Origin: Microbacterium thalli
GTDB taxonomy: Bacteria; Actinomycetota; Actinomycetes; Actinomycetales; Microbacteriaceae
Length of the DNA: 64,000 nucleotides
Direction: 5' to 3'
Assembly (NCBI RefSeq): GCF_028737325.1
Contig: NZ_JAQZCH010000002.1
Coordinates: 310,001 to 374,000 of the forward strand
A program made the position numbers and the translations under genes. The notes below the pieces were generated by a model, which was given only the letters and a program-made list of their open reading frames with translations, did no database searches and was not told the DNA's origin. Of the stretch, positions 16,631 through 28,476 are shown piece by piece. Numbering within the stretch: the first letter of the stretch is position 1; each line of letters opens with the position of its first letter.

Positions 16631-17966
16631 CCGGACTTCCAGTCCTCAGCCGCGGCGAGGGCGATCGCCTCGCCCGCCAGGATGACGGATCCGGCGATGA
16701 CGATCGCGCGACGCTCCGCCGACGCCGCCCATTCGCGCGCGGCCTCGGCAGCTTCCACGAGGTCACCGTGCTCGGTGACGGCGAGCCCGCGCTCTTCCGC
16801 CAGATCGGCGACCCGGGTCGGCTCGGACGCACGCTCGGAGTCGGGCGCCGTGGCGAACACGTGCGCCGCCACAGGGGCCAGCTCGCTCACGATGCCGTCG
16901 GCATCCTTGTCGCCGAGGACGCCGAGGACGATGCCCCACTCGTCGAAGTCGAACGATTCGCGCAGCGCGGTCGCGAGTGCGCGAGCGCCGTGCGGATTGT
17001 GCGCGCTGTCGACGAGCACGGTCGGGGCGACGCCGAGCAGCTGCAGGCGTCCGGGCGACGTCACCGCTCCCAGACCGTCCGCGACGACCTCCGCGTGCAG
17101 CGGCTGGTCCGCGGCGCCGATGAGCGCCTCGACCGCAGCGACGGCGAGAGCCGCGTTGTCGGCCTGGTGCGAGCCGTACAGCGGCAGGTAGAGCTCGGGG
17201 TACTCGCCGGCGCGACCGCGGACGCTCACCTGTTGTCCGCCGACGGCGAGACTGTGCGCCGTCAGCGCGAAGTCATCGCCGGCGAACCCGACTGTGGCCG
17301 ACACCTCGGCCGCACGCGCGCGGATCGCCGCGGCCGCCTCCGGTGCTTGCGCGGCCGAGACGACGGCTGCGCCCGGCTTGATGATCCCGGCCTTGACGGC
17401 GGCGATCTCGGCGACCGTCTCGCCCAGGCGATCCGCATGGTCGAGGGCGACGGGACCGATGACGGCGACGTCGCCGTCCGCCGTGTTCGTCGAATCCCAG
17501 GTGCCGCCCATGCCGACCTCGATCACCGCGACGTCGACCGGCGCGTCGGCGAAGGCCACGAACGCGAGCACCGTCAGCAGCTCGAAGAAGGTCAGCGGCG
17601 CGTCGCCGGCCGCGCTCAGCTCCGCGTCGACGAGGGCGACGAAGGGCTCGATCTCTTCCCAGGCTTCGGCCACGGCGGCATCCGCGATCGGCTCGCCGTC
17701 GATCATGATGCGCTCGGTGAAGCGCTCGAGGTGGGGACTGGTGAACAGGCCGGTCCGCAGCCCGTGGGCGCGCACCAGGCTCTCGATCATCCGGCTCGTC
17801 GAGGTCTTGCCGTTGGTCCCGGTGACGTGCACGACGCGGTACGTGCGCTGCGGGTCGTCGAGCAGCTCGAGCACACGGCGCGTGCGCTCGATGCGAGGCT
17901 GCACCCACTGCTCGCCCTGGCGCTCCAGCAGAGCGGCGTAGACCGCGTCCGCGCGGGCCTGATCGG

Positions 17967-17970
<4 letters not shown>
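16618..17970 (-). CDS. folC: Folylpolyglutamate synthase / dihydrofolate synthase
   Basis: FolC adds glutamate to dihydropteroate and to reduced folates, an ATP-dependent Mur-ligase-like reaction that retains folates in the cell. The P-loop [20 protein letters not shown] is near residues 45-65, followed by [12 protein letters not shown]. The [28 protein letters not shown] block carries the family signature, and the C-terminal ligase domain has [11 protein letters not shown]. The length of 450 residues is normal. Its start overlaps the ileS stop as ATGA. Confidence 0.97.
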
Positions 17971-21314
<3,344 letters not shown>

Positions 21315-21493
21315 GGCTTCTCTCGCAGGGTCGGACTTCCTGCGAGGACGATCGTGCGACCGCGGTACCACCCCGCTTGCCCCGGAGGGCCACTCTCCCA
21401 GCGGCTGTGACGGGCCTGCCCCGCTCGGTTCTACTGGGCGGGTGTCCGCTGTTCTTCCGAGAGCTCCCCGGTGATGGCCGGATCGGTGCTGAT
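21315..21493 (-). promoter_or_regulatory. Translational T-box riboswitch of ileS
   Basis: The minus-strand leader contains the T-box core GGGGTGGTACCGCGG (21360-21374), whose TGGT bulge pairs with the free tRNA 3' end. Upstream is a very short stem I with the isoleucine specifier ATC at 21473-21475 in GCCATCACCGGGGAG. Just before the start codon CTCGCAGG and CCTGCGAG (21322-21346) form a perfect 8-bp sequestrator hairpin over the GCGAGAG ribosome binding region. No T-run terminator exists, so control is at translation, as in other actinobacterial ileS leaders. A minus-strand -10 TATGAT at 21500-21505 sets the start near 21493. Confidence 0.93.
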
Positions 21494-21514
21494 CGCCCCA
21501 TCATACCGGCGTCC

Positions 21515-21520
21515 TACGCT
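21515..21520 (+). promoter_or_regulatory. -10 box TACGCT, leaderless promoter of the pentapeptide gene
   Basis: TACGCT ends exactly 6 nt before the ATG at 21527. The divergent ileS -10 lies 10 bp to the left. Confidence 0.55.
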
Positions 21521-21526
21521 GAAGGC

Positions 21527-22210
21527 ATGGCCCGCCCGCGCACTCATCCGGCTCCCCCACGCATCACGGACCCCGACCTCCCCCGACACCTGGCACCGGG
21601 ACGCCTCGCGCGGCACGCGGACCTCACCGGCGCGGCCGTCACCGTGGAGGCCGGAAGCGCGGACGGCGCGCACGCACGGGTGAGCGAGAGCTCGCTCACC
21701 GCGGCATCCGTCGACCGGATCGATCTGACGGGCGCCGTCATGAGCGATGTGCGCGTCGCGGATGTCTCCGCGGTCGAACTCGCCGCGCGCGACGGCAGCT
21801 GGCGCACGGTGAGCATCGCCGGCGGACGCCTGGGCACCCTCGACGCCGGGCGCGCGCGCTGGGACGGGGTGGAGATCCGCGGCATCCGCGTCGACTATCT
21901 CTCGGCTCCCGCCGCGGTCCTGCGCGACGTGCGGTTCGTCGACTGCCGCATCGGGACGCTCGATGCGCCCGGCTCGACGCTCGAGCGCGTGCAGTTCGTG
22001 GGCACGACGGTCGACGAGTTCGACACCCGCGAGCTGCGCGGCAGCGACCTCGACCTGCGCGGGCTCGACGCTCTGGCGTTCACCGATGTCCGGGCGCTGC
22101 GGAACGCGACCGTGTCGCTCCGGCAGGCCGAGTCGCACGCGGCGGCGTTCGCACAGGCCCTCGGGATCGAGGTGCGCGACGACGCGCGAGACGAACGGAT
22201 GCCGCGATGA
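21527..22210 (+). CDS. Pentapeptide-repeat-like protein
   Basis: This 227-residue protein has semi-regular A/D-L-x-x pentapeptide-like repeats (DLTGAAVTVEAG, DRIDLTGAVMSDVRVADVSAV, then RFVDCRIGTLDAPGSTLERVQF). They predict a right-handed quadrilateral beta-helix. Some members of this superfamily mimic DNA and protect gyrase, but the family is broad and I assign no target. The start MARPRTHP at 21527 fits a leaderless transcript. Its stop overlaps the acetyltransferase start as ATGA, so the two are co-translated. Confidence 0.8.
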   Translation: MARPRTHPAPPRITDPDLPRHLAPGRLARHADLTGAAVTVEAGSADGAHARVSESSLTAASVDRIDLTGAVMSDVRVADVSAVELAARDGSWRTVSIAGGRLGTLDAGRARWDGVEIRGIRVDYLSAPAAVLRDVRFVDCRIGTLDAPGSTLERVQFVGTTVDEFDTRELRGSDLDLRGLDALAFTDVRALRNATVSLRQAESHAAAFAQALGIEVRDDARDERMPR

Positions 22211-22773
22211 TCGCCGCGACGTCGCGACTCGTCCTGCGCCGCATGACCCCGGACGATCTGTCGCCGCTGCGGACGATCCTTGCGGACCCGATCACCATGA
22301 CCGCGTACGAGGGCGCGTTCGACGACGACGAGAGCGCGCGGTGGCTCGAACGCAACCTCCAGCGTTACGACGACGACGGCTTCGGCCTGTGGGCTGTCGA
22401 TCTGCCCGGCGCCGGCATGATCGGACAGTGCGGCATCACCCGGCAGCGGATCGACGACGACGAGGTCTTCGAGGTCGGGTACCTGTTCAACCGGGCCTAC
22501 TGGCACCGCGGCTACGCCACCGAAGCGGCGACCGCGGCGCGCGACTGGGCGTTCCGCGACCTCGGCGTCGCGACCGTCTGGGCCAAGGTGCGCGACACGA
22601 ACCTCGCGTCGATGAACGTCGCCATCCGCCTGGGAATGACCGTCCGGCGCCGCTTCGTCGTGCACTACCGGGGGGTCGACATGCCGCACCTGGGCTTCGC
22701 CGTCGATCGCTCGCGCGAGACCGGCAGCCGGACGACGCTCAGTCCGAGGCCCACGCCTCCGCGCGCACGCTGA
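22207..22773 (+). CDS. GNAT N-acetyltransferase of the RimJ/RimL type
   Basis: This 188-residue acetyl-CoA-dependent transferase has the N-terminal SRLVLRRMTPDDLSPLR typical of the RimJ/RimL branch. The EVGYLFNRAYWHRGYATEAA segment is its acetyl-CoA loop, and VRDTNLASMNVAIRLGM the C-terminal motif. The substrate may be a protein N-terminus or a small molecule and cannot be decided. The last 35 bp overlap the convergent OsmC gene. Confidence 0.88.
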   Translation: MIAATSRLVLRRMTPDDLSPLRTILADPITMTAYEGAFDDDESARWLERNLQRYDDDGFGLWAVDLPGAGMIGQCGITRQRIDDDEVFEVGYLFNRAYWHRGYATEAATAARDWAFRDLGVATVWAKVRDTNLASMNVAIRLGMTVRRRFVVHYRGVDMPHLGFAVDRSRETGSRTTLSPRPTPPRAR

Positions 22774-23155
22774 CGGTGGGAGCGTCATGGAGCAGCCGCG
22801 ACACCGGGCAGCGGTCGTGGGCGGCGGTGGCGAGCTCCGCGGCCTCGGTCTCGCTCAGACCTTCGCCCGAGACGAATGCCGTCGCGACGAACTCGAACCC
22901 GCCGCGGGCTTCCGCGTCGCGCATCTCGACGTCCACGCGAACGGCGGTCCGGTGCGCACCTCGGACGATCGCCTGAGCCGTGGCGTTCAAGCACGTCGAC
23001 CAGGCGAGCGCGAGAAGCTGCTCGGGGTTGCTCGCGCCCGCGTCGCGATCGGGCTGCAGCGGGTTCGAGACCGCGACGCTCAGGCCCCAGGGCACGCGGC
23101 TCACGCCCGTGCCTCCATCGTCGTTGAACGCGGACGTGCGGTACCGGACAGTCAT
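22739..23155 (-). CDS. OsmC/Ohr family peroxiredoxin-like protein
   Basis: This 138-residue protein is of the OsmC/Ohr superfamily, thiol enzymes that reduce organic hydroperoxides. The two conserved cysteines are present: one near 55 in LAWSTCLNATAQ and one near 118 in AHDRCPVSRLL. The overall pattern (NPEQLLALAWSTC) is closer to Ohr than to classical OsmC. The ATG at 23155 lies 6 nt from a perfect TATAGT -10 box, so the mRNA should be leaderless. The operator-like dyad overlaps that promoter. Convergent overlap with the GNAT gene. Confidence 0.9.
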   Translation of the reverse strand: MTVRYRTSAFNDDGGTGVSRVPWGLSVAVSNPLQPDRDAGASNPEQLLALAWSTCLNATAQAIVRGAHRTAVRVDVEMRDAEARGGFEFVATAFVSGEGLSETEAAELATAAHDRCPVSRLLHDAPTVSVRAEAWASD

Positions 23156-23161
23156 ACCGCG

Positions 23162-23169
23162 ACTATAGT
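23162..23169. promoter_or_regulatory. Overlapping divergent -10 boxes for osmC and metN
   Basis: The palindrome ACTATAGT contains TATAGT on both strands. The minus-strand box (23167-23162) lies 6 nt before the OsmC ATG. The plus-strand box (23164-23169) would start the metN transcript near 23176. Confidence 0.6.
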
Positions 23170-23187
23170 TGAACGTCGTCCAACTAT
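23165..23187. promoter_or_regulatory. Operator-like dyad between osmC and metN
   Basis: The halves ATAGTTGaACG and CGTcCAACTAT flank a central T. They are exact inverse complements except for one base pair, giving a 23-bp dyad. It overlaps both -10 regions, so a dimeric repressor bound here would block both genes. The form resembles MarR-type operators. No regulator gene is adjacent. Confidence 0.6.
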
Positions 23188-23202
23188 TCGGAGGATGCCG
23201 TC

Positions 23203-23967
23203 GTGCCCACCCTCGACCTCCCGGTCGCTCTCCGCGGCGTCGACGTCACCTACCCCGGCGGCACGCGCGCCCTCGCGAACGTCGATCTCGCCGTCCGCGA
23301 CGGAGAGATCTTCGGCGTCATCGGTGAGAGCGGAGCCGGCAAGAGCACGCTCCTCGGACTGCTCACGGGGGAACTGACGGCCACGAGCGGCACCGTTCAG
23401 GTGCTGGGTCAGGACCCCGCGCTGCTCTCGACCGGCGAGCTACGGACGCTGCGGCGGAGCCTCGGCGTGGTCTTCCAGGGCGTGCACCTCCTGTCGAACC
23501 GCACCGTGCGGCAGAACGTCGCGCTGCCGCTCACCCTCGACGACGCTCGGCCCAGCCGCGACGCGCGCACGGATCACCGCGAGCGCGTCGCCGAGGCGTT
23601 GCGATTCGTCGGCCTCGACGCGCGCGCCGACGCCTACCCTGCACAGCTCAGCGGCGGCCAACGCCAGCGCGTGGGCATCGCTCGCGCGCTGGTCTCGCGC
23701 CCGCGCCTGCTCCTGTGCGACGAGCCCACATCCTCGCTCGATGCAACGACGACCGACGGGGTCCTCGCGCTGCTCCGCGCCGCGCGCGAGCGCTTCGGCA
23801 CGACAATCGTCGTGGTCACCCACGACCTGGGCGTCGTGCGCCGCATCTGCGACCGGGTCGCGCTCTTCGAGTCCGGCTCGCTCCGCGAGGTCCTCACGGT
23901 CACCGGACGCGTCGAGCCCGAGCAGGGCACCTACCTCGACCGCGCACGTCGGGAGCTCGGCGCGTGA
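23203..23967 (+). CDS. metN: Methionine ABC transporter ATPase MetN
   Basis: This 254-residue ABC ATPase powers D/L-methionine uptake with MetI and MetQ. Walker A GESGAGKST is near 45, the Q-loop lies in VFQGVHLL, the signature is LSGGQRQRVGIARAL, Walker B LLLCDEPTSSLD and the switch His in VTHDLG. It lacks the long C-terminal ACT-like regulatory domain of E. coli MetN (343 residues), so allosteric inhibition by methionine may be missing. Starts at a GTG with GGAGG 8 nt upstream. The stop overlaps metI as GTGA. Confidence 0.92.
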   Translation: MPTLDLPVALRGVDVTYPGGTRALANVDLAVRDGEIFGVIGESGAGKSTLLGLLTGELTATSGTVQVLGQDPALLSTGELRTLRRSLGVVFQGVHLLSNRTVRQNVALPLTLDDARPSRDARTDHRERVAEALRFVGLDARADAYPAQLSGGQRQRVGIARALVSRPRLLLCDEPTSSLDATTTDGVLALLRAARERFGTTIVVVTHDLGVVRRICDRVALFESGSLREVLTVTGRVEPEQGTYLDRARRELGA

Positions 23968-24635
23968 ACGCCCTCGCCGAGTCCCTCGCCCGGCGCGGCC
24001 ACGACCTGCTCGAGGCTCTCGCACAGACCGGCTACATGCTTGTCGTGTCGCTCGCAGCAGCGATCGTCCTGGGCCTGCCTCTCGGCATGCTCGTCTACCT
24101 CACCCGCCACGGCGGCGTCGCCGAGAACCGGCTGCTCTGGTGGACGGGCAACCTCTTCATCAACGTCGTCCGATCCTTCCCGTTCCTGCTGCTGGTCGTC
24201 TTCCTCGTCCCGGTCACGCGGCTCGTGTACGGCACGACGTTCGGCACACCGGCCGCGACCTTCTCGCTGTGTTTCGTCGCCGTAGCGATCTACGCCCGCC
24301 TCGTCGAGCAGATCCTGCGGGAGATCCCGCCCGGCATTCCCCGCGTCGCCGTCACCACGGGCGCGACGCTGCCGCAGACCGTCCTGCGCTTCCTGTTGCC
24401 CGAAGCGTTCCCCGGCCTCGTCTACGCGCTGACGTCGGCGACGATCAGCCTGCTGTCTTACTCGACGGTCCTGGGGGTGGTCGGGGGCGGCGGGATCGGC
24501 GACTTCGCGCTGCGGTACGGCTACCAGGAGTACGACTACCCGCTGATGTATTTCACGATCGGCGTCATCCTCATCGTCGTGCTCGTCATCCAGTCCGCCG
24601 GGCACCGTCTCTCGGTGCGCCTCGACCACCGTTGA
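23964..24635 (+). CDS. metI: Methionine ABC transporter permease MetI
   Basis: This 223-residue inner-membrane subunit has five hydrophobic helices. It carries the MetI-specific NVVRSFPFLLLVVFLVPVTRL and the EAA-type loop around EQILREIPPGIPRVAVTTGAT, which contacts the ATPase. The GTG at 23964 overlaps the metN stop. It is followed by metQ after 52 nt. Confidence 0.93.
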   Translation: MNALAESLARRGHDLLEALAQTGYMLVVSLAAAIVLGLPLGMLVYLTRHGGVAENRLLWWTGNLFINVVRSFPFLLLVVFLVPVTRLVYGTTFGTPAATFSLCFVAVAIYARLVEQILREIPPGIPRVAVTTGATLPQTVLRFLLPEAFPGLVYALTSATISLLSYSTVLGVVGGGGIGDFALRYGYQEYDYPLMYFTIGVILIVVLVIQSAGHRLSVRLDHR

Positions 24636-24687
24636 CCACCCGCTCCCCTATCCGCTTACGCCTGCCCATCCCACGAGGAGAAACCCC

Positions 24688-25515
24688 ATGCCCGTTCGTT
24701 CCCTGCGCTCCCGCCTCACCCTGGCCGCCGTTGCGTCCGTCGCCGCTGTCGGCCTGCTCGCGGGCTGCGGGTCCTCCGCCGCCGACGGCGACGCCGACGC
24801 TGCCCCGGTCACGCTCCGTGTCGGCGCGGTGACCGCACCTGCGACCGACATCGTCGAGGCGGCCGGCGACGCGATCGCCGACGGCTACGAGATCGAGCTC
24901 GTCGAGGCGTCGGACTACGTCACGATCAACAACATGCTCGCCGCGGGCGACATCGACGCGAACTTCTCGCAGCACGAGCCGTACATGACCGAGTTCAACA
25001 CCAAGAACGACGCCGCGCTCGAGGCGGTCCAGCCCGTCTACAACTTCGTGATCGCGTTCTACTCGAAAACCCTGAGCGACATCGCCGAGCTGCCCGACGG
25101 CGCAACCGTCGCGATCCCGAACGACTCGTCCAACACCGCGCGCGCTCTGAAACTTCTCGCCGACGCCGACATCGTCACGCTGGCGGCGGGCGTCGACCCC
25201 TACGCCGCGACGGTCGACGACATCGCCGAGAACCCCAAGAATCTGGAGTTCCTCTCGCTCGAGATCAATCAGCTCAACACGGCGTACGACGAGGCGGACC
25301 TGGTGTTCCAGTGGCCCTCGCACATCGCCGCGCTCGGCCTGACACCGCAGGACGACGGCCTCCTGACCGAGCTCGACGACCGCTTCGCGCTCCAGCTCGT
25401 CGTCCCGTCCGAGGATGCCGACTCCGACGCGACCCGCGCGCTGATCGACGCCTTCACGAGCGACGAGGTGCGCGAGATCATCGAGGGCAACGCCACCATC
25501 GAAGCGGCGTTCTGA
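24688..25515 (+). CDS. metQ: Methionine-binding lipoprotein MetQ
   Basis: This 275-residue substrate-binding protein of the NlpA/MetQ family is anchored outside the membrane through a lipidated cysteine. The signal peptide ends in the lipobox LLAGC with Cys at 27. The mature part has the family segments NNMLAAGDIDANFSQHEPYM and VAIPNDSSNTARALKLL. A ribosome binding site (ACGAGGAG) precedes the ATG. It completes the metNIQ operon, which ends at a strong hairpin. Confidence 0.95.
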   Translation: MPVRSLRSRLTLAAVASVAAVGLLAGCGSSAADGDADAAPVTLRVGAVTAPATDIVEAAGDAIADGYEIELVEASDYVTINNMLAAGDIDANFSQHEPYMTEFNTKNDAALEAVQPVYNFVIAFYSKTLSDIAELPDGATVAIPNDSSNTARALKLLADADIVTLAAGVDPYAATVDDIAENPKNLEFLSLEINQLNTAYDEADLVFQWPSHIAALGLTPQDDGLLTELDDRFALQLVVPSEDADSDATRALIDAFTSDEVREIIEGNATIEAAF

Positions 25516-25517
25516 GC

Positions 25518-25550
25518 CTCGGCGGGGCGCGCCCGACGCGCCCCGCCGAG
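25518..25550 (+). terminator. Terminator of the metNIQ operon
   Basis: A perfect 14-bp stem (CTCGGCGGGGCGCG with CGCGCCCCGCCGAG) and 5-nt loop start 2 nt after the metQ stop. The valS -10 box begins at the very next base, so termination and initiation are back to back. Confidence 0.75.
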
Positions 25551-25556
25551 TAGACT
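25551..25556 (+). promoter_or_regulatory. -10 box TAGACT of the valS promoter
   Basis: TAGACT directly abuts the met terminator. The start would be near 25563, giving a leader of about 55 nt to the ATG at 25618. No T-box core is visible in it. Confidence 0.5.
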
Positions 25557-25617
25557 TCCGGTGTTCCCACACTCAGGCACGCTCACACAGTGCCGCACAT
25601 ATCGCCGAGGAGACCCG

Positions 25618-28197
25618 ATGTCCGCGCAGATCCCCGACAAGCCCGTTCTCGAAGGCCTCGAGGACAAGTGGGATGCCGCGTGGGCCGAGCAGGGCACATA
25701 CCTGTTCGACCGTGCCCGTGCCGCCGAATCCGGTCGCGCCGGCGTCTTCTCGGTCGACACCCCGCCGCCGACGGCATCCGGGTCGCTGCACATCGGCCAC
25801 GTCTTCTCGTTCACGCACACCGACCTCAAGGTGCGCTTCGAGCGCATGCGCGGCAAGAGCGTCTTCTACCCCATGGGATGGGATGACAACGGCCTGCCGA
25901 CGGAGCGGCGCGTGCAGAACTACTACGGCGTGCGCTGCGACCCGACCCTCCCCTACGACGCCTCGTTCGCCCCGCCCTTCGAGGGCGGCGACAACAAGTC
26001 GAGCCGCGCGGCCGACCAGGTGCCGATCAGCCGACGCAACTTCATCGAGCTCTGCGAGAAGCTGACCTTCGAGGATGAGAAGCAGTTCGAGTCGCTCTTC
26101 CGCCAGCTCGGGCTCTCGGTCGACTGGACCCAGACCTACCGCACCATCTCGGACGACACGATCCGCACGAGCCAGCTCGCCTTCCTCCGCAACCTCGAGC
26201 GCGGCGAGGCCTATCAGGCGCTCGCCCCCACCCTGTGGGACATCGACTTCCGCTCTGCGATCGCCCAGGCCGAGCTCGAGGACCGCGACCAGCAGGCCTC
26301 GTACCACCGCATCGCCTTCCACAAGACCGATGGAAGCGGCGACATCCACATCGAGACGACGCGCCCCGAGCTCCTCCCCGCGTGCGTCGCGCTGGTGGCC
26401 AACCCCGACGACGAGCGGTACAAGCCGTACTTCGGCCAGACGGTGCGCACCCCGCTCTTCGACGTCGAGGTCCCCGTTCTCGCCCACCCTCTCGCCCAGC
26501 AGGACAAGGGCTCGGGCATCGCGATGATCTGCACGTTCGGCGACGTCACCGACATCATCTGGTGGCGCGAGCTCGACCTGCCCAACCGCACCATCCTCGG
26601 CGCCGACGGGCGCATCCTCGCCGAAGCGCCCGAGGTGATCGTCGGCGAGACCGGGCGCGCCGCCTACGCGGAGCTGGCGGGCAAGACCGTCTTCAGCGCG
26701 AAGAAGCGCATCGTCGAGCTGCTCGAGGAATCGGGCGAGCTGTTGGCGGTGTCGAAGCCGTTCACCCACCCGGTGAAGTTCTTCGAGAAGGGCGACCGCC
26801 CGCTCGAGATCGTCTCGACGCGCCAGTGGTACCTGCGGAACGGCGCGCGCGACGAGGAACTGCGCGACCGCCTCATCCAGCTGGGCCAGGGGATGTCGTG
26901 GCACCCCGACTTCATGCGCGTCCGCTACGAGAACTGGACCAACGGCCTCACCGGCGACTGGCTCGTCTCGCGCCAGCGGTTCTTCGGCGTGCCCATCCCG
27001 ATCTGGTACGGGCTCGACGAGAACGGCGAGCGGGACTACAGCCGCGTGATCGCCCCGGACGTGTCGCAGCTGCCGGTCGATCCGACGACGGACGTCCCCG
27101 CGGGCTACACCGAGGACCAGCGCGGCGTGGCCGGCGGCTTCGACGCTGAGCGCGACATCTTCGACACGTGGGCGACGTCGTCGCTGACGCCGCAGCTGGC
27201 CGGGGGCTGGCAGCGCGACGACGAGCTGTGGAACCTCGTCGCGCCGTTCGACCTGCGTCCGCAGGGCCAGGACATCATCCGCACGTGGCTGTTCTCGACG
27301 ATGCTGCGCAGTACGCTCGAGGACGGTCGCGCACCGTGGTCGGATGCCGCGATCTCTGGCTTCATCGTCGATCCCGACCGCAAGAAGATGTCGAAGTCCA
27401 AGGGCAACGTCGTCACGCCCGCCGACATCCTCGCCCAGCACGGCACCGACGCGGTGCGCTACTGGGCGGCATCCAGCCGTCTCGGATCGGACGCCGCCTT
27501 CGACCCGCAGAACCCCACGCAGGTCAAGATCGGCCGGCGTCTGGCCATCAAGGTGCTCAACGCGGCGAAGTTCGTGCTGTCCTTCCCGGTTCCCGAGGGA
27601 GCGCGCGTCACCCACGCCCTCGACGCGGCGATGCTCGCGACGCTCGACCGAGTGATCGCCGACGCCACGCGGGCCTACGAGGCCTACGACCACGCACGTG
27701 CGCTGGAGGTCACCGAGGCGTTCTTCTGGACCTTCTGCGACGACTACCTCGAGCTCGTGAAAGAGCGCGCCTACAACCAGGCCGACAGTGGGCAGGCCTC
27801 CGCCGCGCTCGCCCTGCGCCTGGCGTTGTCTTCGCTGCTGCGGCTGCTGGCGCCGGTGCTCGCCTTCGCAGCCGAGGAGGCGTGGTCGTGGTTCGAAGAG
27901 GGCTCGATCCACGTCGCCGCGTGGCCGCAGCCGCGTGACATCGACGGCGACCCCGCCATCCTGACCGCCGCGAGCGCCGCGCTCATCGGCATCCGTCGTG
28001 CGAAGACGGAGGCCAAGGCGTCGCAAAAGACCCCCGTCACCATCCTCACCCTGCGCGCCGATGCCGCAACGGTCGGTCGCCTGCGACAGGCCGAGGGCGA
28101 CCTCAAGGCTGTCGGACGAATCACCGAGTTGGAACTGCTCGACGGCGAGGGCGACCTCAGCGTCGAGCGCGTCGAGCTCGCCGCCCAGGAGGCATGA
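25618..28197 (+). CDS. valS: Valyl-tRNA synthetase
   Basis: ValS charges tRNA-Val and edits threonine. The 859-residue protein has the HIGH motif as SGSLHIGHVFS near residue 58 and KMSKS in DPDRKKMSKSKGN near 590. A CP1 editing domain lies between, and an anticodon-binding domain rich in Ala and Arg follows. The start MSAQIPDKPVLEGL at 25618 follows GAGGAG. The next small gene begins 1 nt after its stop. Confidence 0.96.
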   Translation: MSAQIPDKPVLEGLEDKWDAAWAEQGTYLFDRARAAESGRAGVFSVDTPPPTASGSLHIGHVFSFTHTDLKVRFERMRGKSVFYPMGWDDNGLPTERRVQNYYGVRCDPTLPYDASFAPPFEGGDNKSSRAADQVPISRRNFIELCEKLTFEDEKQFESLFRQLGLSVDWTQTYRTISDDTIRTSQLAFLRNLERGEAYQALAPTLWDIDFRSAIAQAELEDRDQQASYHRIAFHKTDGSGDIHIETTRPELLPACVALVANPDDERYKPYFGQTVRTPLFDVEVPVLAHPLAQQDKGSGIAMICTFGDVTDIIWWRELDLPNRTILGADGRILAEAPEVIVGETGRAAYAELAGKTVFSAKKRIVELLEESGELLAVSKPFTHPVKFFEKGDRPLEIVSTRQWYLRNGARDEELRDRLIQLGQGMSWHPDFMRVRYENWTNGLTGDWLVSRQRFFGVPIPIWYGLDENGERDYSRVIAPDVSQLPVDPTTDVPAGYTEDQRGVAGGFDAERDIFDTWATSSLTPQLAGGWQRDDELWNLVAPFDLRPQGQDIIRTWLFSTMLRSTLEDGRAPWSDAAISGFIVDPDRKKMSKSKGNVVTPADILAQHGTDAVRYWAASSRLGSDAAFDPQNPTQVKIGRRLAIKVLNAAKFVLSFPVPEGARVTHALDAAMLATLDRVIADATRAYEAYDHARALEVTEAFFWTFCDDYLELVKERAYNQADSGQASAALALRLALSSLLRLLAPVLAFAAEEAWSWFEEGSIHVAAWPQPRDIDGDPAILTAASAALIGIRRAKTEAKASQKTPVTILTLRADAATVGRLRQAEGDLKAVGRITELELLDGEGDLSVERVELAAQEA

Positions 28198-28198
28198 C

Positions 28199-28432
28199 AT
28201 GAGACTCGGTACCCGCTGGACCAGTGGCGGCGCGATCCCTGCGTCCGTGCCCGAGGCCCTGCACGAACAGATCGGTCAGGTCGACCGCCTCATCGAGGTC
28301 GACCCGCGCCCGAAGTGGACGCTCACCTGGCTCGAGGGGCGACCCGTCGCCGAACTCGAGAACGGGGCGGTCGTCTCGCTCGACGCGAGCGGCCGCGCCG
28401 TCGTCGGACAGATCGACGACGATACCTTCTGA
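28199..28432 (+). CDS. Small conserved-looking hypothetical protein
   Basis: This 77-residue acidic protein (MRLGTRWTSGGAIPASVPEAL to GRAVVGQIDDDTF) has alternating charged and hydrophobic stretches and one beta-rich centre (KWTLTWLEGRPVAELENGAVVSLD). It starts 1 nt after the valS stop, so it is probably co-translated. I do not recognise a family. Confidence 0.65.
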   Translation: MRLGTRWTSGGAIPASVPEALHEQIGQVDRLIEVDPRPKWTLTWLEGRPVAELENGAVVSLDASGRAVVGQIDDDTF

Positions 28433-28464
28433 GGCCGCGCGCCGGCGACGGCGGCGAGGCCTTT

Positions 28465-28470
28465 TAGGCT
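28465..28470 (+). promoter_or_regulatory. -10 box TAGGCT, leaderless promoter of the M3 peptidase
   Basis: TAGGCT ends exactly 6 nt before the ATG at 28477. There is no ribosome binding site. Confidence 0.6.
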
Positions 28471-28476
28471 GGAGCG

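Noticed and set aside
25573..28200. An 875-codon minus-strand ORF opposite valS
   Set aside because: Shadow frame of valS with no recognisable domain and skewed composition.
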